Source: Diplolepis rosae
Lineage: Eukaryota; Arthropoda; Insecta; Hymenoptera; Diplolepididae
Reading direction: 5' to 3'
DNA: 64,000 bases
NCBI GenBank assembly: GCA_030998225.1
Contig: JAPYXD010000250.1
Span: 4,154,001-4,218,000 of the forward strand
The notes below the pieces were generated by a model. The model did no database searches. It was given only the letters and a program-made list of their open reading frames with translations, and had not been told where the DNA came from. Below, one piece after another: positions 33,568 through 45,458 of the stretch. A program made the translations under genes and the position numbers. The stretch's first letter is position 1. Each line of letters starts with the position of its first letter.

Positions 33568-33694
33568 GGGAAGGCAGAAGTGCCGAGAAAGAGCAGTTCG
33601 CCCGGGGCGGCGAGCCGGGTCACACCGGAGCGTCGCACTGGGCGGACGGCCGGGAGAGGCCTTTCCTGGTGGGTACTCCCACAGGTGGGTCACA

Positions 33695-33986
33695 CCCCGA
33701 CCGGACTAATCCCCAGAGGATGCCGCGTCGAACACCGACGAATGGGTTCCCCCATGGTCGGCTTTCGACACGGGCCGGGATTCAGCTTCAGGCGCACCTG
33801 ACTGACCCTGGCCCTGACATCCCTGTGCGAGGACGTCACTCCCCGACCGGACTAATCCCCAGAGGATGCCGCGTCGAACACCGACGAATGGGTTCCCCCA
33901 TGGTCGGCTTTCGACACGGGCCGGGAATCAGCTTCAGGCGCACCTGACTGACCCTGGTCCTGACATCCCTGGGTGAGGACGTTTTG
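33695..33986 (+). repeat. 146 bp direct duplication in the solo LTR
   Basis: Units 33695-33840 and 33841-33986 are nearly identical (CCCCGACCGGACTAATCCCC start). Confidence 0.9.
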
Positions 33987-34465
33987 GCGCGGACTCGACC
34001 CGCACTGACCCGAACTCGACCCGGACGTTTTGGGCGCGGACTCGACCCGCACTTGACCTGAACACGACTCGGGTGTTATAACGCGAACTCGACCCGAACT
34101 CGACCCGGACGTTTTGGCGCGGACTCGGCCCGCACTTGACCCGAACTCGACCCGGACGTTTTGGGCGCGGACTCGACCCGCGCTTGACCCGAACTCGACC
34201 CGCACTTGACCTGAACACGACTCGGGTGTTATAACGCGAACTCGACCCGGACGTTTTGGCGCGGAATCGACCCGCACTTGACCCGAACTCGACCCGCACT
34301 TGACCTGAACACGACTCGGGTGTTATAACGCGAACTCGACCCGCACTTGACCCGAACTCGACCCGGAAGTTTTGGCGCGGACTCAACCCGCACTGACCCG
34401 AACTTGACCCGCACTGACCCGAACTCGACCGAGATATTCGTAACGCGAACTCTACCCGCACTATA
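33985..34465. repeat. Minisatellite of GACCCGAACTC / GACCCGCACTTG units
   Basis: A long array of 10-12 base variants (GACCCGMACTYG) broken periodically by CGTTTTGGCGCGGACT and GGGTGTTATAACGCG. Higher-order units of about 70-130 bp are visible. Confidence 0.9.
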
Positions 34466-35232
34466 CTAACATGGACCTGACCCGACCGAACGCACGCCGA
34501 AGCGCGATTGCCGGGCTCAAGCGATCACGGAGCACCGCTTCCTCTCCCCTTCTTTTAACGACCGACCGACCGACAAAAACCCAAAACCCCGGCCCCCTGG
34601 ATACCGCCATGGCCGGGGTCTTGGGGGCGGGGCCCGGACCCAGATACCGCTGGGAGCACCCTGCCCTAAGACGACACCGATTGGACTGTACGAACGTCAC
34701 CTACTCGAGGGAGAGAGAGAGGGGGCGGTTGTGAGCCCTTCCCGGAAGCCCGTGTTGTCTCGATTATCACCGCGCGAACAATAAAATAACATCGTTGCAT
34801 TCTTTTCAGGATCGCCAAACCAAAAGGCCTGCGCCCACCTATCCCCCTTCATCTCCGTTTCCGATTCACGCCCTCCAGACCTTCACGCACTCCAGACCTT
34901 CTCGTATTCACGCTCTCACACACACGCTCTCACACACTCGCGCACACACTCATACACCCACTCACACCCGCACACGTAAACTCTGTCACACGGACACCGG
35001 CACACACAACGATTATATTTATATCCACTCACATACCCACATACACACACACATTCCGAATCAAGTCTACCATTCATTATATCTATTGTATATTTTACTT
35101 CTATCAATAAATTATTGTTCACTTATATACGACCGTTCTACGATTTATTCATTCCCTACTCCCCCACTCCTACCGAACCCTGGCTGACTGAAGCGTCTGG
35201 CAACCAGGGAGAAAGTAGGGATGTTACACAGT

Positions 35233-36193
35233 ATTTAAGAAAAGATATCAAAATATTGAAATAAGACGATAATCTTAGAAATAATAGAATTTTTTTACCT
35301 ATGTAAAAAACAAGATTCAGATATACTTTCAACTTAAATTGTTTGCAAAAAAATGTCTTATTTTTTATTTAAATTTAAAAATAGTTTAACTTTAAATAAA
35401 ATTATTTAAGCAAAGAAGACGAGACATAGCAAGTTTATTTTCCAAAGTTGGAAAGTTTATGACTTTATAGCTCCTCTTTATAGCTCTTCCATGGAAAAAA
35501 CTCTTGCTGAGGTGTATATATCGAAATTGGAAGTTCTGATATTTTGATATTGGAAGATATTGTGAGTTGTTTTGTTGAATAATGAAAATATTTTGAGTTG
35601 CGATGGAATAAATATAAGAATTGTTATTTATAAACCATAATTATACTTGCAAATACAAAAATGTAGTAACATCGTATGAAATTCGATACTTTTATTTTCT
35701 ACTCACTTTTTTTTATTTTTTATTTAATTTCACTGACACTCCAAGTTGATCAAAATTATTGTGAAAAGAATTTATTTACTTATATTCATTTGTACATTTT
35801 TACCAAATTTTATTAAATTTATAGTTGAGGAAAATAATTTGCAAAATAAAGTAATGAGGGTATAGAAGTAACTTGGATTATAATTATAATTATTTTGAAA
35901 TAATTTATTAAATATGTATGAATTGTAAGAATATATATAGATATATGAATATATGTACAAATAATGTATAGTATATATATATATATATATATATAATTAT
36001 AATACCGCAGACCTCATTTCATGCTTCACATTTTGTTTACACACTGAGAGAAAGTATTAATCGTGGCTACCCATTTTTTTATGTAAAAAAGGGTCACAAG
36101 TATGTTTTTTACTCTATATCATCTAAACACCTTAATTCTTACAGCTAGATTAACTAAGTAGCAATAATTAAAACTTTTATTAAAACTTACTAT
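35233..36193. other. AT-rich sequence with TA microsatellite, no gene seen
   Basis: A (TA)n run at about 35968-35995. No other structure. Confidence 0.5.
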
Positions 36194-36650
36194 CCCAGGT
36201 GCGAATTTACCGTCGGCCCACGGTTGGGCCAACCTTGTTAAAGTTGGTCCAACCTTTTTGGCCGGAGGTTGGGCCAACTAGTGAAATGATAACGCTATCC
36301 GTCCATTGGCGTGAGCAGTTGGCCCGACGCTGGGTGCCGGAGATGGGCCGTCTTAGGCAAAATATGCTTGTATAACCTTGGGTATCAGAGTTGGGCCAGC
36401 TTTGGTTTTTGAAGTCGGACCAACATTAGAAATAAATGTTGGGCCACCTTCGGGGAAAAATGGTCGGGCCAACCTGTGAAGTGACAACGCTATCCGTTCA
36501 TTAGCGTGAACCATTGGCCCGACGCCGAGTACTGAAAATGGGCAATCTTTGGAAAAGGATGCTTATATGCAACCTCAGGAATCAATGTTGGGCCAACCTT
36601 GGCTTTTAAAGATGGACCGTTATTGGTATATGCGGTATATGTATATACGT
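36194..36650 (+). repeat. Left terminal region with TTGGGCCAAC subterminal motifs
   Basis: Variants of TTGGGCCAAC / TTGGTCCAAC / TTGGCCCGAC recur about every 25-60 bases. Two larger subunits (about 36270-36400 and 36470-36600) share CTATCCGT, CATTRGCGTGA and TTGGCCCGACGC. Confidence 0.8.
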
Positions 36651-36652
36651 AT

Positions 36653-36966
36653 ACAGGGTGTTTCTGAAGTAATAGCGTTTCTTATAGATTGAAGACTGAA
36701 ATATAAGTCGAAAAGTTCACTTGCAGAATTTGATCAGACTTATATAGGTTTTTATTGAAAGATATTTGAAGTTAAATAGGAAGTTTTGTTGTAAGACAGT
36801 AAGGTCTTCCATCTTGTTCCTACAAGACTTTGCACTTAAATTCAAAGCTCTATGATTCAAAAACTATAAGTCTGATCAAATTTTTCGAGAGGACTTTCCG
36901 ACTTGTTTTTCAGTCCTGTATTCACCTCTATAAGGAACACTATTACTTGGAAGACACTGTGTATGC
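36653..36966. mobile_element. Mariner-type MITE, ~314 bp
   Basis: TIRs ACAGGGTGTTTCTGAAGTAATAGCG and the reverse complement of ACACTATTACTTGGAAGACACTGTGT. The interior is partly palindromic (TATAGATTGAAGACTGAAA against TTTTCAGTCCTGTATTCACC; AAGTCTGATCAAA in inverted positions). No transposase. Confidence 0.75.
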
Positions 36967-37640
36967 AGTATACACATATACATACCGTAAATAATGTTTT
37001 CAATTTCATAAAAATTAGTGTTTTGAGAATTTTGAGAGCGCAGAATTCAAATCTGGCATCATGTCTTACAAATTCAAAATGTCAGATCCACTATGACAGA
37101 CCAATAATAACAAAATATAATTCAATTTGCATGAAACTCTGTATTTAGTGATTTTTTTGAATCGCTGATTACAAACAAAGTGGAGTTGAATTTTATTTTA
37201 TTTTCTTTCGGCCTCCATCGCGATCTGAAGCTCCTGCCAACCAAGAGCCAAGTTCGGTTAAAATCATTGGTTCGGAAGTAGTCGGGAAAAAAATCCATAA
37301 TTACATCTGCAATGTAGAAAATCAGGTAAGTGATCTTGTTATAGCTATTATTAATTTTATATATTAAGGATACTATTGAATCAGGGTATCTAGTATTTAT
37401 CCTCAATAAAATTCTAGGTCTTTTCCAGGTTTTCCAGATTAAAAAATCATTTTTTCCAGGTACATTTTTTAGATTATCAAATCAATTTTTATCGAAAGAA
37501 ATTATAAATGAACAAGAGTTTTTCAATATTAACTAGAATGTGTTTCTTCGATTCTTCAATAATAATTTTTCGTCATCTAATCGCGAATTTCTTTTAAACT
37601 AGGAATGTGAAAAATCTGATCCGAAAAAGTCAATTCGGGT
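36967..37640. other. AT-rich sequence, no gene seen
   Basis: Short frames only; no domain recognised. Confidence 0.5.
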
Positions 37641-37660
37641 TAGATCTTTGCACATTTCTG

Positions 37661-37768
37661 TAGGCATGTGCAAAATCAAATCCGAAAATTGTTGGATCGA
37701 ATCTCAGGCAGATTCGATCCGAAAAAGTCGGTTCGAATCGAATCGAATCGAATTTCTACACATGCCTA
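37661..37768. repeat. Small inverted-repeat element with GATTCGAATC-type core
   Basis: TAGGCATGTGCAAAATC at the left pairs imperfectly with TTTCTACACATGCCTA at the right, and internal GGATCGAATC / GATTCGATCC strings are also inverted. It is followed outward by a related AAATCTGATCCGAAAAAGTC string at 37610. Confidence 0.6.
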
Positions 37769-37860
37769 CTTTGAACGCATCTTCCATAATTTTTTTTTCT
37801 TATACTTCAAGACTACCTTTTCACGAAGCAGAATTTCAGAATTCAAAAAATGATTTCTAA

Positions 37861-38520
37861 GCAATTATGACCCACATCAATTCCTTTTCTTGACCTAAAT
37901 TTTTTGTATAACCTAGATTAATTTTGCCAAGAAAAAAATCCACGAAAAAAAGTTCATTTTTTTTCAAATTAAATTGACTTTGTCTAGATTTTTTTGATGA
38001 AAAAATTAATTTTGGTTATAAAAAATGTGGGTTAAGAAGCGAAGTCAATGGAAGTTGAAATTTCTTAGATATTTTTTTTTGAATTCTGAAATTTTTCTCA
38101 GTAAATAGGCAGCCTCAGTTGTCCACAACTTTAGACTATAGTTGAGTATAAGTAGGGCTACCAAAGGCTTTTGTACTTTGGAAAACTGAAAAAGCGACTA
38201 AAAATTATCAATTTTAAAACCAAAAAGTGATTGAATATTACCGATTTCAAATAAATAAAAAACTGAAAGAATGTTTCTACAAAAAACATGCAATTGTTAA
38301 CGAAATATTATATCATTTTCAAGATTTATACAATTATAGAATTTTGATCAAAATTATATAAAGTTTTACAGAAAATAACGAATTTCGAATATAATTAATA
38401 AATTTGTGACACAATGAAAAAAGTTTGATTGAAAATGTCAAATTTTATTTAAAATTATATCATTTTTTGAAAATTAATTATTATTGAAAATATTTAGAAC
38501 AGGAATTATATCGACCCTCA
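37861..38520. other. AT-rich sequence, no gene seen
   Basis: No repeat or domain recognised. Confidence 0.45.
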
Positions 38521-38584
38521 ATAACAATATTTGTAATGTTAGATAATTGGCTTTAGGGTCCATAAATGAAAAAAACAGTAGTTT

Positions 38585-38630
38585 CAATCAAACGTTTCGA
38601 CTCTGATTGGAGTCCTCATCAGTGATCTTT
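38585..38630 (-). ncRNA. Hammerhead ribozyme core, intact
   Basis: The minus strand of 38593-38622 reads CTGATGAG, stem II GACTC-CAATCA-GAGTC (perfect 5 bp), then GAAACG. All invariant core boxes (CTGANGA and GAAA) are present. Beside it (38525-38560) is a TGGACCCTAAAGCCAATTATC terminus that also flanks the motif at 55483. Penelope-like elements are known to carry such hammerheads in their terminal repeats, and a GIY-YIG remnant lies 1.1 kb away. Helix III and the cleavage site were not established. Confidence 0.7.
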
Positions 38631-38815
38631 ATTTCTAGAATATGAAAAAACAACTAGTGAATATTGTGCATTTGAGTACAACTTTGATATTGTCTGCAGT
38701 ATAAAAATATGAGAAAACCTACATAAAATCAAACATAAACATTTTTTGGTGAAACACGAGAGAAATCTTAGGAATTGATATTGAAAAGTAACACATACAT
38801 TTTAAAAAAACATCT

Positions 38816-39460
38816 GAGATAAAAAACTAGTCACGTTTATGTACAAATGTAGCTTAAATTGTAGATGCAGGTATAAAATGCGAGAAAAAATAACTCAAAA
38901 AATTACGAAAAACTTCGGTAAAACTTTGATCAATATGAAAAAAACCTTAAAAAACCTTAAAAATACGCAAACAACACTTCCATAAAGACTTCGATAAAAT
39001 TTCAATGAAACCTTTAAAAAACTTCGATAAAATAAGCATGAAATTTCTTTGGGATTGTGTGAAAAGTAAATCTGAGATAAAAAACTAGTCACGTTTATGT
39101 ACAAATGTAGCTTAAATTGTAGATGCAGGTATAAAATGCGAGAAAAAATAACTCAAAAAATTACGAAAAACTTCGGTAAAACTTTGATGAATATGAAAAA
39201 AACCTTAAAAAACCTTAAAAATACGCAAACAACACTTCCATAAAGACTTCGATAAAATTTCAATGAAACCTCTAAAAAACTTCGATAAAATAAGCATGAA
39301 ATTTCTTTGGGATTGTGTGAAAAGTAAAAACATGAGAAAGTTGACATAAAATTATACATTTTTAAACAACTGAGATAAAAAAACTAGACACGTTAATGTA
39401 TAAATGTAACTTAGAATGTGGATGTGAGTACATAAAATGTGAATAAATAACTCAAAAGGG
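38816..39460. repeat. ~256 bp tandem repeat, two close copies and a diverged third
   Basis: TGAGATAAAAAACTAGTCACG recurs at 38816 and 39072, with nearly identical 256 bp units, then in diverged form near 39364. The units are rich in CTTCGATAAAA motifs. They overlap the inverted arm below. Confidence 0.8.
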
Positions 39461-41215
39461 CAAAAAAACTCGATCAGAAACGCCTATAAAAACTTCGATA
39501 AAAATTTCGATGAAAGGCTTCAAAAACTTCGATGAAAACATGGAAAAAATTGTTTGCATTAAAAATCGAATTCTTTAAGTAATATTATAATATAGGATCC
39601 AAATTCATCATCTCATCTGTTATGAATTTAAATTTTCTAACCTTAAATCATTGTAATCCCTCGGGTTCTGATAGGTTTAATCTTGATTTTAATTTAATCT
39701 TTTTCCTACGTCGCTGTTTTTGAAGACACAACAACAAAACGCCTCTTGAAAAATAGAATTTTAGAACATAAGAAAGATGTCTACAATCCCCCAGACAAGT
39801 GGACTGCCCTGACAAAACACGCATGGCATCAAGATCACACATTCGATTTCGATAATGTACAGATCGTTGATCGAACTGACAATTATAGAAAGCGAATGAT
39901 TTTAGAAATGACCCATATAGCTAGCAACCCCAACACAATAAATCAAAGAACTGACACTGACAATCTATCTGTTTTTTACCATTCACTTTTAAACAACAGG
40001 TTTAAAAACAATTGAAGACCTGATTCACAAACTTTTATCTTCCCTATGGAGTCAACAAATATCCTTATATTTTTTTCTCCAAAATATTTTTTGAATATTG
40101 GTGCTTTTCTCAAAATATTCAAATAAATAAATCTCAATCCTAACAAGGTATTCAAAACTTATTTCATTATTAAATCCTCAAAACTCTGCAATGAATGGAC
40201 ACATAGGCCTCTTCAATTTTCTTTAAAAATGTGTGGGACCGTTACGACTCCGGTTACAATTTACTATCCTTCCTTTATTATCGGGACAGTCTGGTCATCT
40301 GGTGTTTATCCTTCCACTTTCCCTTACAATCACAGTTCTACTTATATTAAAAAAAATTTCCCTCCATCTTACTGGTTTTCTTGCCTACAACTGTCTTTTC
40401 TATGCACCCAGAAATCAGTCACTAAACGATCCTCTTATAGTAAGTTTGTGAAAATGTGTCTTCAAAAACAGCGACGTAGGAAAAAGATTAAATTAAAATC
40501 AAGATTAAACCTATCAGAACCCGAGGGATTACAATGATTTAAGGTTAGAAAATTTAAATTCATAACAGATGAGATGATGAATTTGGATCCTATATTATAA
40601 TATTACTTAAAGAATTCGATTTTTAATGCAAACAATTTTTTCCATGTTTTCATCGAAGTTTTTGAAGCCTTTCATCGAAATTTTTATCGAAGTTTTTATA
40701 GGCGTTTCTGATCGAGTTTTTTTGCCCTTTTGAGTTATTTATTCACATTTTATGTACTTACATCCACATTCTAAGTTACATTTATACATTAACGTGTCTA
40801 GTTTTTTTATCTCAGTTGTTTAAAAATGTATAATTTTATGTCAACTTTCTCATGTTTTTACTTTTCACACAATCCCAAAGAAATTTCATGCTTATTTTAT
40901 CGAAGTTTTTTAGAGGTTTCATTGAAATTTTATCGAAGTCTTTATGGAAGTGTTGTTTGCGTATTTTTAAGGTTTTTTAAGGTTTTTTTCATATTCATCA
41001 AAGTTTTACCGAAGTTTTTCGTAATTTTTTGAGTTATTTTTTCTCGCATTTTATACCTGCATCTACAATTTAAGCTACATTTGTACATAAACGTGACTAG
41101 TTTTTTATCTCAGATTTACTTTTCACACAATCCCAAAGAAATTTCATGCTTATTTTATCGAAGTTTTTTAAAGGTTTCATTGAAATTTTATCGAAGTCTT
41201 TATGGAAGTGTTGTT
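38970..41215 (+). mobile_element. Penelope-like element remnant bounded by 760 bp inverted arms
   Basis: 38970-39730 is repeated in reverse complement at 40455-41215, almost base for base. The 724 bp centre holds the GIY-YIG remnant. Inverted terminal repeats of this kind are known for Penelope-like elements. A hammerhead core lies just outside the left arm. Confidence 0.75.
39740..40015 (+). pseudogene. Penelope-like GIY-YIG endonuclease, C-terminal fragment
   Basis: The 89-residue frame matches the C-terminal part of the Penelope-type GIY-YIG endonuclease: RILEHKKDV, ALTKHAWHQDHTFDFDNVQI, YRKRMILEMTHI and NTINQRTDTDNLS are the usual successive blocks. It starts inside the domain, so the catalytic GIY/YIG strands and the whole RT are missing. 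The stop at 40015 fits the natural end. The fragment sits between inverted arms and is dead. Confidence 0.8.
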
Positions 41216-42515
41216 TTTTTCATTATTGAAAATATAAAAAAATAAAAATATAGCTTTTCAAACAATATTATAGAACTTTCAAAATAATTAATAAATGTCT
41301 GAAAAAATTATAGTATTTCCAAAATAATCAATGATAATAAAAATATAATATAATATAATAAAAATAATTCCCGAAAAATGTATAAAATTTTCATAAAAAT
41401 TGATGAATTACAAAACAAATGAATTTCCAACAAAATAATACAACTATCAAAACAGTCAATGAATTTTTAAACCAATACATGGTTTTCAGGGAAATTAATG
41501 AATTTCTCACAAAAATGTAAACTTTACAAAAGATCAGTGAATTTCTAGCAGAATTGGTTAATTTTCATTGGAATTAATGAATTTTGAACATAATTAGTGA
41601 ATTTTCAACACAATTATTCAATTTTCAACATATACAATGAATTGCTCATTAATTTTATTGTAGTTTCATGAACTTTGTTGAAAAGTTGATAATTAAAAGT
41701 GAAAAAAAGTGAATAATTTCTTTCAAAAAATGACTGGGAAGTGATTTCATAATGAAGTGTCTAAAAGTGAATCAAGTGACAGTGTCAGCCCTGAGTATAG
41801 TTTTGAAAAATATTTTTGTTTACGTTAATAGAAATTCCAGGACTATTTTTCCTACGGAGATTATTCTTATATTAAAAAATACTTTCAATAAACAATAAGA
41901 AATAAGATAATTCAGGCGTTGTTTCAGGAAATGTGCTATAATTTTATCGATAACATTATATCGAGGATATTAAAATGAAAATTGGATTTTACCTCGCATT
42001 GACTGGTATGTCAATGTGGCTCTGAAAGATAAATTATTATTTCCTTTCCCGCCTGCGCTGTAACATTTTTGAACAGATTTGCTTATGAGATAACTTAAAA
42101 CATTTGCGATAGCTTTTTTAAAGTTATCTGACCGGCGTATTAGAACAGTCATTATCATTTTCTGAAATCAAAAAAAGCTCCATTGTAGTTGACGACAATT
42201 TTATAAATATTTTTATATGCTAAAGAAACATTGCGTGATTTTATGGTTTCCTATTGAGAAATTAAAATACCGAAAAAGAAAACTTGACAGTGCTTCTATT
42301 TTTTCCTGATTTTGGGAAACTGCAAAGTCAAAATACATGAAACTTTCTAATTCTTCAATGAGAAAGTGAATTTGGAGAATTTCTAGCTGCTTCGACATGT
42401 CCGTTAACAGAGTTGTTTCAATATATTCTTCAATGGCTCCCTCAAAAAGGTTCATTCTTCATTTTATTTTTCTCATTATTCTGCGTTTGAATGAATGTAT
42501 ACATTGGACTAAGGT
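41216..42515. other. AT-rich degenerate repeat tract, no gene seen
   Basis: From about 41240 to 41690, short AATTTTCAACAAAATTAATGAATTT-like units recur imperfectly. The remainder is unassigned; the 60-80 codon frames present have no recognised features. Confidence 0.5.
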
Positions 42516-42559
42516 TTCTTGTATATTGCTGACCATGGTGTCAATGTCCTGGCTCATCT

Positions 42560-43770
42560 GAGGATTTTTAATTTTATTTTCATAGCGCCTATATTGAAAA
42601 TTCGATTTTCGGTACCTGTAAAGCGGTTTGAAACTTCGAGTTCCAACCCTAGAGGTGAAACTTTAAAGATAGGGTTACAAATCGCAGTTTCAACACGCTC
42701 TACGCAGTTACATCAAATGAAATTCTCAAAACAGTTGCTATGAAAAATAATATGCATTACAAGGGACGAAACACAGCGGATGCAACTCGTGTGACTGCAA
42801 CCCTCGCTTCGGTCGGGCAGCAAACTTCACACTCGTTGCAATTGCTGTGTTTCGTCCCTTGTAATGCAATATGCTATTGCTTCTGCACGAATCTCGACGG
42901 CTTCATCTTTCTCTTGATCTTTATCTTCTTCTATTGCCTTATTCTCCACATCAACCTCGACATCCTCATTTTTCCCCGTTTCCAAAGAAACTAATACTTC
43001 TTCTGCAATTGAATACAATTATCTCAAAATGAAGCAAGAACCAATTACATTCTTTGTTCAAACACATCACATTATTCTATAAATAAACAAATATAACTTA
43101 CCAGAGACGTCATCAGACACCGAATTTATTTTCATACGTTTTTCCTTAGACGTTTCGTTTTCATCCATCATGGTTAATGGCTAGATAATCCGTAATTAAT
43201 TCCACTTCTATTAAGGGATAACCAATTTTTTTCAGCAATTAATTATCAATCGAAGAAACAGTTTGGTTCAATAGTATATTGCGTTACAAGGGATGAAACA
43301 CAGTGATTGCAACGAGTGTGAAGTTTGCTGCCCGAGCGAAGCGAGGGCTGCAGTCACACGAGTTGCATCCGCTGTTTTTTGTTTCGAGTAATGCATTTTA
43401 TTTTTCATAGCGCCTCCTTTGAAAATCCGATTTTCGGTACCTGTAGAGCGGGTTGAAACTACGATTTTCAACCCTAGGGTTGAAAGTCGCTGTTTCAACC
43501 CGCTCCACAGTTACAGCCAATCAGATTCTCAAAAGAGTTGCTATGAAAAATAGTATACATTACTCGAAACAAAACACAGCGAAAGCATTTCGTGTGATTG
43601 CAGCCCTCGTTTCACTCGGGCAGAGCAAACTTCACACTCATGCAATCGCTCTGTTTCGCCCCTTGTAATGTAATATACTATTTCATAGCAACTGTTTTGA
43701 TAATTTGATTTGATGTAACTGCGCAGGGCGAGTTGAAACTGCGATTTGTAACCCTACCTTTGTAGGATCG
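42560..43770. repeat. Cluster of palindromic modules (TTACAAGGGACGAAACACAGCG)
   Basis: Three palindromic modules (about 42757-42870, 43275-43400 and 43552-43675) share ATTACAAGGGAYGAAACACAG...CTGTGTTTCGTCCCTTGTAAT arms. Between the arms is a GC-rich core with CCCTCGCTTCGGTCGGGCAGCAAACTTCACACTCG. Around them, TTTTCGGTACCTGTARAGCG and AGTTTCAACMCGCTC strings repeat in both orientations. It looks like several copies of one palindromic MITE inserted together. Confidence 0.7.
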
Positions 43771-45458
43771 TTTAATTAATTTAATTAATTGCTTCTACTT
43801 ACACAAGTACATATTTCAGGTAAATTTTTCAAGTTTATACCATATCCTTTATCTCATTCGAAGAATGGGAAAAATTAGGTTTATGAATATATGTATATTT
43901 GCAGTAGACAAAAGATGAACAAAACAGTTCTTTGATCGTATGTGCAGTATTGTGACATAACCACTTTCTGTGACTTCTACCATTTTCTAATGCACAATTT
44001 CTAATTTTTTTACTCTATAATATCTTTTGTTCTATAATTTTTTTATCAAGGTATTAGCCACTTGACTAAAAAACCAGAAAATAAAACCGAATTTATGTTA
44101 ACATGAAAAATCAAGAGATCATAGGAAATTTTCGCGTTGACTGCAAATTTTCCAAGTTCATATTATTTTTCATTTTTTTGAGTTTAAAAAAACAGTTCTA
44201 ATGAATATATTTGAAAATTCAATTCACTTAAGGTACTGTGATAAACAAAAAAACCGATAGAGATCGAAATATTATATTATTAATGGTATATTGTTTGGCT
44301 AAAAATACTTGATATTGCTTTTTAATTTCAAAAAACTGTTAACAGTCAAAAATTTTCCATTTATCTATTGTCATTCATTGATAAACTTTTTTTAAAAATC
44401 ACTCCTTTCTCTACTTTAAAAAAATATACTTTTTATTGAATAATGGCAACTATTGAACAATATGAGATTTTTTTTGCTTCTCGCATCGCCAAAACTTTGT
44501 CAGAGACATAAAAATATTAATTGCCCCCCCCCCCCCCCCCCCATATGGAAGATTCCATCGCACGGGCCTGCAGAAAGGTGATTTTTTTTCTCAAAAAGGA
44601 CAATTTAGGATGTGCTCAGAATATACCCAGGAGGGTATTTCAATGGTTCAAAAAAATTCTAGTTCTGTGACAAAGTTTTGACGACTCGAGAAACAGAAAA
44701 AAATCAGTAATCCTGCGACTATGATTTGGCCACACATTTTGAAATTAAATATTCAATTTCACAGAGGTTATTAGCAATTTACTTAGCCAGACGAACACTG
44801 TTATTTTAAAAGTAATTTGCCAAAAGACGGGCAAGTGGCTGAAAGGAGCCTCCGACAGAGGTGGAGGTCGAAAGGCGAGGATGATTCAACATAGCGATAA
44901 CATCACGATGAAAGTGTGACTTACAGGTCTAGGAATCATATAGGACGTAAGAAAAAGTGAATGATTGAAAAACTTTATGGAAATGATAAGAAAGAAAATT
45001 TATAATGATCAAAGAAAATTATGGTGATTTTTGAATCGGTATTTTGTATCGACCATAATTTGGCTACTACGTAATATAATAAGATGATTTACATATCGCA
45101 TTTGGAACTTATTTTTCGACCTTTATTGACTTTTCTGAATCATTTTTTTTTCGTGATTTAATTAGGGACTTCAAAAATTATTGTTAGGATTGTTTAATTT
45201 TTTCCATACCCCTAAAAATTATCAAATTTCTTTTATGAAGTATATAAAAATGAGAAAAATGTTACTGATTTAGATTTTGATTCAAGTCGCTCAATTGAAA
45301 ATTAAATATTTCCAATTACAAATGTTATCACTAAGCTTCTAGACAACATGGCTAACCCAAATGTCATTGGAAAAAAACGTAAGATTATGAAGATTAATGT
45401 TACTTCAAGGAATTCAAATTGCAAATATGTTCTAGAAAAGGAAAAATAAAATCAAATG
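43771..45458. other. AT-rich sequence with a 19-base poly-C run, no gene seen
   Basis: A run of 19 C is at 44524-44542. Near 44650-44700, AAGTTTTGACGACTCGAG repeats in inverted form a CGCATCGCCAAAACTTTGTCAGAG string at 44482, suggesting another small inverted-repeat unit around the poly-C. No coding region is supported. Confidence 0.5.

Larger units (their letters stand above)
33444..35228 (+). mobile_element. Solo LTR, ~1.79 kb, GC-rich
   Basis: It starts TGTGACGGACTG and ends GGATGTTACA, with a 4 bp duplication CAGT on both sides (33440-33443 and 35229-35232). GC content rises sharply against the flanks. TATAAA lies at 33562-33567 and AATAAA signals at 34790-34795 and 35106-35111, so the plus strand is the likely transcribed strand. 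No internal retroelement sequence is attached, so this fits LTR-LTR recombination. Open frames inside are repeat-driven and not genes. Confidence 0.75.

Noticed and set aside
33852..34461. Long minus-strand frames with RVRVEFGSSAGRVR repeats
   Set aside because: They are translations of the minisatellite in the solo LTR; array periodicity, not selection, keeps them open.
38895..41032. Matching frames at 38895-39104, 39153-39359 and 40826-41032
   Set aside because: They arise from tandem and inverted copies of non-coding CTTCGATAAA-type sequence in the Penelope-associated arms.
42740..43668. Frames of 70-84 codons in the palindromic module cluster
   Set aside because: They run across palindromic arms, show no domain, and the copies differ by frame and orientation.
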